In this document: piece by piece, positions 6,432 through 13,589 of the stretch | Layout of the letters: every line of letters starts with the position of its first letter | Position numbering within the stretch: position 1 is the stretch's first letter | From: Chloroflexota bacterium | GTDB taxonomy: Bacteria; Chloroflexota; Ktedonobacteria; Ktedonobacterales; Ktedonobacteraceae | NCBI GenBank assembly: GCA_027316975.1 | Contig: DAHVFL010000033.1 | Location: 1-17,575, forward strand | Direction of reading: 5' to 3' | Length of the DNA stretch: 17,575 bases | Made by a program: the position numbers and the translations under genes | The notes under the pieces: generated by a model | Seen by the model: only the letters and a program-made list of their open reading frames with translations | What the model was told of the DNA's origin: nothing | Database searches by the model: none

Positions 6432-8034
6432 ACAGATCAGCTACCTGGCGATTATGACTCAACTCGGCCAGGCAGGTTGGCACAAACGCGCCTGGCTCAA
6501 ATCTTCCCCGACCTTCGCTATTTTCCTGGTAGTGAAAGACGCTGCGCGTCTTGATCTTGCCATCCTGTATACCCACCACCTCCGCGATATTCATCACCTT
6601 GCGCGCTCCACTTGACAGGCGCGCCAGGTAGATCACCACATGCACAGAACGCGCCACCTGCTCCCGTATAATCGCTAGCGGCGTGGCAGACCTTTTCGCC
6701 AGACACATCATTTCCATACGGCTCAAACAATCCTGCAAACCGTTAGCATACATGTTACACATCGAACCTGCATAGCCTGTATGCAGCGCCGATAGTAAGA
6801 CACCCGCGTCATCGTTCCAACAATCCCCCAGAAGTATGCGCTCCGGTCGCAAATGCAACGCGCCGGACAACAACTCGCGCATACTTTCACTGTTCCCACG
6901 CTCGCGTCCGCTTGCATCAGGTGCGATCAAACGCGCTTCGAGCGAAACAACCTGCTTCTGTTCAAGCTGAAGCTCCGCCACGTCCTCAAGCGTAACGATG
7001 CGCTCGGTAGCAGGAATACATGCAGCCAGCGCATTCAGCAGCGTTGTGCGCCCGGTTCGCAGACCCCCGCAGATCGCGATGTTCAAGCGCGCCTCTACAC
7101 ACAGAGCCAGGAATGCAGCCATTGGCTCTGATAACGTTTCGAGTTTGACCAGTTCCGCCAGCGTGCGGGCATGCTTGCTGCGTTTGCGCATAGTCAGAGT
7201 TGGCCCTTTAACCGCGCCGGGTGGCATGATGATGCTCACAAACGTGCCATCAGGCAAACGCGCATTCGTCGTCATGATCGACGGATCAAACAAGCGCCCC
7301 GCGCCACGCAGGATTGTGCTCACAATGCGTATCATATGCTGCTCATCCTCAAAATGATACGGCGCTTCCCGCATATCTCCATTACGCTCAACCACCGTGA
7401 AGCGCGGACCGATCGCCATGATCTCCGTCACAGCATCATCACGCCAGAGAGTAGCAAGCGGACCTAACCCCGACACTTCATCTATCACCGCCTGCATCAC
7501 CTGTTCAGCCTCGGTCAAATTATAGACATGGGCCGCCAGCGTCGATTCGGCGCGCAGGATATCCACGGCGCATTCCCGCGCCAGCCTCTCTAACTCCGCG
7601 TCATTACCCTCAACAACCGCGCTCCTGCGTGCCAGCTCCTGGCAAACACGTTCGCTCAATCGATGAACCACCGGCCAGAGCCGCTGTCCCGGCAAAATGG
7701 GATTGTTGCCGCCAGGCGCGTGTATGGTAGAGGCAACCCCCGCGCTTGCATGATCTGGCAAGCTCCGCGGGCGGAACGGTGGCAGCGCATCATTTAACCA
7801 GGCATCTTCTTCCGCAGGCGACAGCTCCTCCATTGGATAATGGAAGCCAGCCCCTGGTTCCTGCCCTTGAGCATTCCCGCTCAGATGTGCATGGTGCTGC
7901 GCGCGCGGCTCAAGTGGAGGCATGGTATAGCGATTCGTAACACGCATCGCTGCCCGCGCGCCCGTGCGCGAACGTGGAATATACGCCGCCTGCTCTTTCG
8001 CTGGCAGCATTTCTCCAGGCTGGTCGAGTTGCAT
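6376..8034 (-). CDS. CpaF/TadA-family secretion ATPase with degenerate nucleotide-binding motifs
   Basis: A 552-residue relative of CpaF/VirB11 ATPases that drive Tad/type IV pilus assembly. About 120 residues of low-complexity, proline-rich N-terminus precede an N-terminal domain with DAVTEIMAIGP and a RecA-like core. Walker A reads GGLRTGRTTLLNAL (about 323-336). The family has GGTGSGKTTLLNAL, so the catalytic Lys is Arg (R329, codon at 7048-7050) and a loop Gly is Arg. RIVTLEDVAELQL (Asp box) is intact. Walker B reads RILLGDCWNDD instead of RIVVGEVRG, and the His-box IHAN reads MYAN (429-431). ATP hydrolysis may be lost or weakened. ATG 8034 (AGAGGA about 7 nt upstream) is preferred over the TTG at 8100. 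No other tad/cpa genes are adjacent. Confidence 0.85.
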   Translation of the reverse strand: MQLDQPGEMLPAKEQAAYIPRSRTGARAAMRVTNRYTMPPLEPRAQHHAHLSGNAQGQEPGAGFHYPMEELSPAEEDAWLNDALPPFRPRSLPDHASAGVASTIHAPGGNNPILPGQRLWPVVHRLSERVCQELARRSAVVEGNDAELERLARECAVDILRAESTLAAHVYNLTEAEQVMQAVIDEVSGLGPLATLWRDDAVTEIMAIGPRFTVVERNGDMREAPYHFEDEQHMIRIVSTILRGAGRLFDPSIMTTNARLPDGTFVSIIMPPGAVKGPTLTMRKRSKHARTLAELVKLETLSEPMAAFLALCVEARLNIAICGGLRTGRTTLLNALAACIPATERIVTLEDVAELQLEQKQVVSLEARLIAPDASGRERGNSESMRELLSGALHLRPERILLGDCWNDDAGVLLSALHTGYAGSMCNMYANGLQDCLSRMEMMCLAKRSATPLAIIREQVARSVHVVIYLARLSSGARKVMNIAEVVGIQDGKIKTRSVFHYQENSEGRGRFEPGAFVPTCLAELSHNRQVADLFMARPSTGTYQAPPPVRA

Positions 8035-8150
8035 ATTCAGTTCCTCTTGCTTATGAGATAGACAATTGACTTGCTTATTTCCAGTATAGCAAGGAAGCAA
8101 TAGATGCTCTTACCTGGCCTGTAAGGTCAAATAAATGGGGGCAAACACAT

Positions 8151-8197
8151 GAACAGAAAGAGGCGCGATGCATTCAGCATCGCGCCTCTTTCTGTTC
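8151..8197 (-). terminator. Strong hairpin terminator downstream of the primary sigma factor gene
   Basis: A perfect 21-bp inverted repeat (8151-8171 and 8177-8197) around a 5-nt loop, with core AGAGGCGCGATGC / GCATCGCGCCTCT. It begins 14 bp after the sigA stop codon in the direction of transcription. The stem base is A/T-rich (AAAG / CTTT), as in intrinsic terminators, although the following U-tract is broken. It separates sigA from the CpaF-like gene. Confidence 0.8.
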
Positions 8198-8210
8198 CAA
8201 TCTACAACGC

Positions 8211-9473
8211 TTAATCCAGGTAATCCTTCAGCTTGCGGCTGCGGCTGGGATGGCGCAGTTTGCGCAGGGCCTTCGCCTCAATTTGACGGATGCGCTCGCG
8301 GGTGACGTGGAACTCTTTGCCCACTTCCTCCAGCGTGCGGCTGCGGCCATCGTCCAGGCCGAAGCGCAGTTGCAGCACTTTGCGCTCGCGCTCGGTCAGG
8401 CTATCCAGCACGTCTTCCACCTGCTCCTTGAGCAACTGGTGGCTGGCGGCATCGGCGGGAGCCAGCGCCGTATGATCCTCGATGAAGTCGCCCAGGTGGC
8501 TGTCATCCTCTTCGCCAATTGGCGTTTCCAGACTGACCGGCTCCTGGCTGACCTTGATGATCTCGCGCACTTTCTCCGGGCTGATCTCCATCTGCTCGGC
8601 GATCTCTTCGGATGTAGGCTCGCGGCCCAGGTCTTGCAGCAATCGGCGGCTAATGCGGATCAGACGGTTGATCGTCTCTACCATGTGAACAGGAATACGG
8701 ATCGTGCGCGCCTGGTCAGCAATGGCGCGGGTAATGGCCTGGCGAATCCACCACGTCGCATACGTGCTGAACTTGTAGCCCTTCGTGTAATCGAATTTCT
8801 CGACCGCGCGAATCAGGCCGATATTGCCCTCCTGGATCAGGTCCAGCAGGCTCATACCCCGACCGATATACTTTTTCGCTACGCTGACGACCAGGCGCAA
8901 ATTGGCCTCGGTCAGGCGGCGCTGGGCCTCCTCACCATCTTCGATGGTGCGATAATCGCGCATCGTGGCGGGTTTCGTCAGCTCTCCACGACCGCGCTCC
9001 ATACGACGAGCCAGGCGCACTTCTTCCTCCGCCGAAAGCAGGGGAACACGCCCGATCTCGCGCAAGTACATGCGCACGGGATCATCAAGGCTGCTCTCGA
9101 TTTCAGCAACCACGATGCCCAGACCGTCGTGCAGGTCCTCCCACTTGCCACGCGCAATCGCCTCAACATCCATTTCGTCCTCTGGCCCAGGCTCCCAGCC
9201 AATGGGTGGCTCTTTAGATGGATCCAGGCTATCCATAGATTCCTCGTCCTGTATCTTAAACAGGTCAAATGACTCCGTCGTATCTACAGGAGTAACAAAG
9301 CTGCCTCCCGTAGCGACATGAGTATGACCATTGATCGCGCCAAGATTAAAAAAACTATCAGAGCTGCTCAACGTGGCCTCATCTAAGACGCCCACGTCGA
9401 AAAATTCACGCAATGGTTCCGTGTTGATACGATCATGGTCTACTAGTTTTAATACTTCTTCTTCATTCACCAT
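8211..9473 (-). CDS. rpoD: RNA polymerase primary sigma factor RpoD/SigA
   Basis: A 420-residue housekeeping sigma-70 factor that directs RNA polymerase to -35/-10 promoters. It has an acidic lineage-specific N-terminus (1-128), region 1.2 (DDPVRMYLREIGRVPLL, 130-146), region 2 (about 190-262, with NLRLVVSVAKKYIGRG, DLIQEGNIGL, FSTYATWWIRQAI and TRAIADQARTIRIPVHM), region 3 (268-345, GREPTSEEIAE) and region 4.2 HTH (SRTLEEVGKEFHVTRERIRQ, 378-397) ending KLKDYLD. The start is ATG 9473, where GGGGGA lies 7 nt upstream; an in-frame extension to 9614 has no support. It lies 175 bp downstream of dnaG on the same strand, the classical dnaG-rpoD macromolecular-synthesis arrangement, and ends at a strong terminator. 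Confidence 0.97.
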   Translation of the reverse strand: MVNEEEVLKLVDHDRINTEPLREFFDVGVLDEATLSSSDSFFNLGAINGHTHVATGGSFVTPVDTTESFDLFKIQDEESMDSLDPSKEPPIGWEPGPEDEMDVEAIARGKWEDLHDGLGIVVAEIESSLDDPVRMYLREIGRVPLLSAEEEVRLARRMERGRGELTKPATMRDYRTIEDGEEAQRRLTEANLRLVVSVAKKYIGRGMSLLDLIQEGNIGLIRAVEKFDYTKGYKFSTYATWWIRQAITRAIADQARTIRIPVHMVETINRLIRISRRLLQDLGREPTSEEIAEQMEISPEKVREIIKVSQEPVSLETPIGEEDDSHLGDFIEDHTALAPADAASHQLLKEQVEDVLDSLTERERKVLQLRFGLDDGRSRTLEEVGKEFHVTRERIRQIEAKALRKLRHPSRSRKLKDYLD

Positions 9474-9648
9474 TCTGGCATCCCCCTTCAGGAAACAGGT
9501 AGTGCGCTTTGGATGGATAAACGGATACCTATGATCTATCCTGTCTCCCGATCCGATTTTCTCGCTCCATGTCTGGACCTGGACGCGGTTTCCCGGCCCG
9601 ACAGGAGTACACAAGCATCAATGGATAATAATATAAGTTCGCCGACCA

Positions 9649-11808
9649 CTAGCCTTGCAAATGCATGGCCGAATCAATGGTTCGCAACTCTCGATAAATG
9701 TTCGAGAATCGCTGCCGGAACTGCTGTGCCGCCTCAGCCTCTCCGGCATTTTCAGCCTCTCGCATGAGAGGTCGTAGTTCCATATTCTGTTGTACTAGAC
9801 TTGCCCGCTTGAGCCGGGTTGCGCACTGGATCGCTTCTTTCTGCAATCCTGCTCCATCAAACGGAGACCGCGACTCAACGCTTTTCCGCGCTCTGTCGAT
9901 GGTGATCAACAGGGCGGAAGGCACAGCTTGCTCTATGGATTGAAATAAAGGGGAAGAACCACGTTGATCCACTGAATTGAAAAAGCGGTACAACTCGCGC
10001 GTATCTGTCCCTGCAAAGTCACCATCGTTTATTATACCACAAACTTGCGTGCTTAACTCAGGATTCGCGAGAAGTAGCCCAATCAGGTAGTCCTCCCATT
10101 GTACCCTACTATTACTACGTTTGTCAAGTCCAAATGTTCTATTCTTCGCCCTGCCACTTTTCTGGCTTTCTAAGCCCTCGTCAGCGCCCGCTTCCACATC
10201 TCCCACCGCATGTTCGGCGGCCTGGTGATCTGGCAAAAGCTGTCTTCCCCCCGGCGCGTCTCCCGCGCGGCGCGCTTCGCCGCGATCCGTATAGGCCGCT
10301 GTAACACCCGTTGTCTTCTGCCCTCGCAACACGCGCTGCAATTCTTCAGTGAGAGTGCGTTCGTCAATCCCAATCATGGTGGACAGTTTCTGGATATAGG
10401 CATCACGCTTAATACGATCAGAGATCACCCCGATTACAGGTAACAGGCGTTCGGCCGCCTCAGCCTTTCCGTGTGGCTGCTTGAGATCAAGACCCGCGGT
10501 TTTCGTCACAAAGTAATAATCGATCAGAGGAAGCGGGTGCGCGATCACCTGAGACCAGCCCTTGAAGTCGCGCCGGATAAATTCGTCGGGATCCTCACCA
10601 GGCGGCAATTGAGCCACATTGATATCCGCGTCCACCTGCTCTTCCAGCCGGATGATGCCGCGTTGCTCCTGGCCTTTTTTCCCCCGCACATGCTTTACAT
10701 AGTTCTCGGATACCACCGGCACAGGTACAACCGTGCGATCAAAAGCTTTCAACGCCTCCTGAATGCCCCGCTCCGTCGCGACCTCGCCAGCCGAGTCCGG
10801 GTCGAGAGCGAGCGTTACCTGCTTTGTCAGACTTTTCAACTGTTGAATGTGCTTCTCAGTGATAGCGCTGCCAATACACGCTACCGTCTGGGTCGTCCCG
10901 TACTGGTGAGCAATCACCGCGTCCACATAGCCCTCGACAATCACCACCTGCTTCGCCAGCTTGATACTTTCCCGCGCCCTGTCCAGCGCATACAGCACGT
11001 TGTTTTTCTCAAACAACACCGTCTGCGGCGAGTTGAGATACTTCGGCTGGCCGTCTCCCATCGCCCTTCCACCAAATCCAATCACCCGGCCCCGCGTATC
11101 CCGTATCGGGAAAATAATGCGCTTGCGAAAATAATCGTACACGCCCCCGCCGACCTTACCTTCTCCCCCATTTCCGCTCGACTCGTCGTCAAGTAGGGGC
11201 GTCCCCTGCGCTCGCCCGGCAACCCCACCGCTCATTTCGCGCACCCGCGCCAACCCGCCAATTACCATTTCACGTTCAGTATACCCGCGTCCTGATAAAT
11301 AGCGGCTCAGCCCGTCCCACTGGTCCGGCGCATAGCCCAGGCTGAACGCGATCACCGACTCCGACGTAACCCCGCGACTTTGCAAGTAGGCTCGCGCATC
11401 ACTGGCATCCCTGGCGCGTAGCAACACCTGGTGATACCACAGCAACGCCTCCTCGTTCATCTTGCGCAGTCGCTCTTTTGCGGCGTTGCGCTCGCGTTCT
11501 TCTTCCGGGTCCCTGCCACCGCCCCGCTCTTCTACCGCAATGCCCGCCTTCTCCGCCAGGTAACGCAGCGTCTCCCGGAAATCAATTCCCTGCTGCTTCT
11601 CCACAAAAGTGAAGACATCGCCACCCTCGTTACAACCAAAACAGCGCCACGTTTGCGACTCCGCGAAGACATGAAACGAGGGTGTGCGCTCGTTGTGAAA
11701 CGGGCAATTCCCCTTGTACGACTTCCCTGACTTTTGCAGAGCTACCACCAGCCCGATTTCTTCCACCACGTCTATTTTTGCTTTGATCTGCTCAATCAAC
11801 GATGTCAT
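9649..11808 (-). CDS. dnaG: DNA primase DnaG
   Basis: A 719-residue replicative primase that makes RNA primers at the fork. The CHC2 zinc finger uses C35, H38, C56 and C59 (NCPFH...CFGC). The TOPRIM catalytic core includes E292 (VIVEGYVDAV) and D336/D338 (LALDPDSAG). YFRKRIIFPIRD and GFGGRAMG (about 226-251) belong to the RNA polymerase domain. The C-terminal part (about 580-719) fits the DnaB-interacting helical domain. Two low-complexity segments are unusual: about 192-222 (Gly/Ser-rich, within the core between conserved blocks) and about 515-570 (a Glu/Ala/Gly-rich linker). ATG 11808 has GGGGA 6 nt upstream. A possible promoter, TTACAA-N16-TATTAA, lies at 11924-11897 on this strand. The gene begins just beside the DnaA-box cluster and precedes rpoD. 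Confidence 0.97.
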   Translation of the reverse strand: MTSLIEQIKAKIDVVEEIGLVVALQKSGKSYKGNCPFHNERTPSFHVFAESQTWRCFGCNEGGDVFTFVEKQQGIDFRETLRYLAEKAGIAVEERGGGRDPEEERERNAAKERLRKMNEEALLWYHQVLLRARDASDARAYLQSRGVTSESVIAFSLGYAPDQWDGLSRYLSGRGYTEREMVIGGLARVREMSGGVAGRAQGTPLLDDESSGNGGEGKVGGGVYDYFRKRIIFPIRDTRGRVIGFGGRAMGDGQPKYLNSPQTVLFEKNNVLYALDRARESIKLAKQVVIVEGYVDAVIAHQYGTTQTVACIGSAITEKHIQQLKSLTKQVTLALDPDSAGEVATERGIQEALKAFDRTVVPVPVVSENYVKHVRGKKGQEQRGIIRLEEQVDADINVAQLPPGEDPDEFIRRDFKGWSQVIAHPLPLIDYYFVTKTAGLDLKQPHGKAEAAERLLPVIGVISDRIKRDAYIQKLSTMIGIDERTLTEELQRVLRGQKTTGVTAAYTDRGEARRAGDAPGGRQLLPDHQAAEHAVGDVEAGADEGLESQKSGRAKNRTFGLDKRSNSRVQWEDYLIGLLLANPELSTQVCGIINDGDFAGTDTRELYRFFNSVDQRGSSPLFQSIEQAVPSALLITIDRARKSVESRSPFDGAGLQKEAIQCATRLKRASLVQQNMELRPLMREAENAGEAEAAQQFRQRFSNIYRELRTIDSAMHLQG

Positions 11809-11967
11809 AGTCTGTCCCCTGGGCCAACGCGGTGGTTCTATCTTGCTGCTTCTCTCACAACAATATAACGAGCTATAGTAGAGAAAGTTGCGTCATTTAA
11901 TACGGTTCTACAGGGTAATTGTAACAAGTGAACCAATTGTCCTATTCCTCGTAGCGAAGTGCGCAAC

Positions 11968-12579
11968 TTATCCACTTTTCCACAGCCTCTATCTGTTAAG
12001 TTTCTTTTTTATAAAAAAAGAGAGAGATATCGTCGTCGTAGTAGGGCTTGTGGAAAAGTGGATAACCTCCCACTTTGTAGTCTTTTCCTTTCCTCCTCTA
12101 CGCTATAAACGAGCCTGGTAAGCCAATAGAGTCGCGGTGGACAAGTTATCCACCGCTCATCCACCGGTGGATAAAATGGGGATGAACCGCGGCTTCTGGT
12201 GGATAAAAACCAGCTGGATGGGGATAAGATTCTGGCTCGTATACCACCGGTGGATAGAATGGGGATAACTTATCCCCATTCCGCGGGGATACATTTCAGG
12301 CTTATCCCCCATTCATCCGAAGTGTGGAAAACATATCCACACGAAATGTGTATAACTGTCTTCTTTTTTGCTCTCTGAGAAAAGTTGAAAACTTATTCAC
12401 AACTTTTGGGGAAAACGCCGGTACCTGCTTTACCTGATTGACTGGCGCTAACCAGACAAACGCGACTATGCAAGAATACCTTCTCTACGATTAATTAAGG
12501 TAATACGGGTAGTAAAAATTTGAACGCACTTTTGCACATTTTTCATCGGTTGTCCACAATTTTGCCCGATTTATCCACG
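11968..12579. other. DnaA-box cluster 1, candidate replication origin (left part)
   Basis: At least a dozen sites match TTWTNCACA within one base. Plus strand: TTATCCACT 11968, TTTTCCACA 11976, TTATCCACC 12146, ATATCCACA 12333, TTATTCACA 12393, TTGTCCACA 12550, TTATCCACG 12571. Minus strand: TTTTCCACA 12049-12057 and 12323-12331, TTATCCACT 12057-12065, TTATCCACC 12166-12174 and 12198-12206, TTATACACA 12347-12355. Palindromic pairs such as TCCACCGGTGGA (12160, 12246) and GGGGATAACTTATCCCC (12261) lie between them. An AT-rich stretch near 12001-12020 could be an unwinding element. There is no gene in 11809-12517. DnaA, the initiator, is the expected ligand. dnaA itself is not in the window. Confidence 0.72.
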
Positions 12580-12717
12580 TTTTTAGCAAATGGCTCTGGT
12601 TTTGTAAGCAAATGCTCCCTCTTTATAGGCAATGATTTGCCGATGATTCTCGGCAGAATGATGTCATATTTTCTACCTGCGACTTCCACGGGAGTTGCAA
12701 CGAAAGTGAAGCTGCTG

Positions 12718-13114
12718 ATGAAAGAGACCCATCTGAGCGGACGCCGGGCCACTTTTGGCCTGATTGCGGTTCTACTTGTGCTGACGGTGTGTTCGATTGG
12801 TGCGACCGCGCTTGTCCGGCAGACCTCGCTCCTGGCGAGTGAAGCGGTGTATTATTCTCACCGTGGTGGACTCCTACGATGCCATGACCTCGCAGCGTCC
12901 TTACCGGCAACCTCTTTCGGATGAAGAGGCCAGGGCTGAACTGCAGCGCTGTGCGGGGAGCCAGTATGATCCCCAGGTCGTCGAGACGTTCTTGCAGGTG
13001 CTTGATGCAGACAAACTCGCACAAGAGCCTATGTTAATAGAAGATCTACTCCCTGATACTACTCCATCGACAACAAGAGGAACACTGCTGGATCGCGAGT
13101 CAGTCGCAGGCTAA
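12718..13114 (+). pseudogene. Broken HD-GYP-type membrane signalling gene
   Basis: Two pieces in different frames. Frame 1 (ATG 12718) encodes MKETHLSGRR and then a membrane segment (TFGLIAVLLVLTVCSIGATAL). About 12850 homology switches to frame 2, giving ILTVVDSYDAMTSQRPYR, then GSQYDPQVVETFLQVLD. This is the C-terminal end of an HD-GYP domain, close to residues 143-193 of the intact HD-GYP protein at 16619-17323 (ILTVADVFDVLTSQRPYK). The whole HD catalytic part with HD and HHExxDGxGYP motifs is absent, so this looks like an internal deletion plus frameshift of a membrane-bound HD-GYP protein. It lies exactly between the two DnaA-box clusters. Short open frames beginning at 12520 or 12797 are parts of this remnant. 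Confidence 0.7.
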
Positions 13115-13240
13115 CAGGCAGAGAGCGCGAGGGCAGGCGGGATGAGCGCGGTCCTGCTCGTTGGCAGGGGGAACCAGCGAGGAAAAACGTATGCACTGAG
13201 TTTGTCAAAAAAACTGATAGAATGGCAACTCTGGGGATAC

Positions 13241-13552
13241 TGTGGAAAACTTATCCACCGGGATTGTGAACAAGTGAATGGTTAGCCGCTAGCTATGTGG
13301 ATACTGTGGAAAACTTATCCACCGGGATTGTGGATAAATAGCCATTGAGAAGTTGTTATGTGGAAAGCGTGGAAAACTTATCCACCGGAAATGTGGAAAA
13401 CTAACGAGCCATCATAGACGTGTGGATAGTGTGGAAAACTTATCCACCGGAAATGTGGAAAACCCGTCAGGGTAGGCGTTCTACGTCAAAACAAAAAGAA
13501 GCGGTAATAAACGTACCAAAATCAATAAGTTATCCACATTCATTGTGGATAA
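13241..13552. other. DnaA-box cluster 2 with 63-bp phased iteron, candidate replication origin (right part)
   Basis: About 17 DnaA-box-like sites in 310 bp. The core is the head-to-head pair TGTGGAAAA-C-TTATCCACC, present at 13241, 13305, 13368 (CGTGG variant) and 13430, spaced 64, 63 and 62 bp. That is about six helical turns, so the pairs face the same side of the DNA. Between them lie further boxes: GTATCCACA at 13296, TTATCCACA on the minus strand at 13329 and TTTTCCACA at 13392 and 13454. Two perfect TTATCCACA boxes, 13530-13538 (+) and 13544-13552 (-), close the array. The intergenic stretch 13115-13589 contains nothing else apart from the debranching-gene stop. Confidence 0.75.
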
Positions 13553-13589
13553 CCTGGTGAATAAATGTGTAGAAGTCATGAAAATGTAT

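Noticed and set aside
8250..9272. 340-codon plus-strand open frame opposite rpoD
   Set aside because: Antisense shadow of a clearly conserved sigma factor; the peptide has no recognisable domain.
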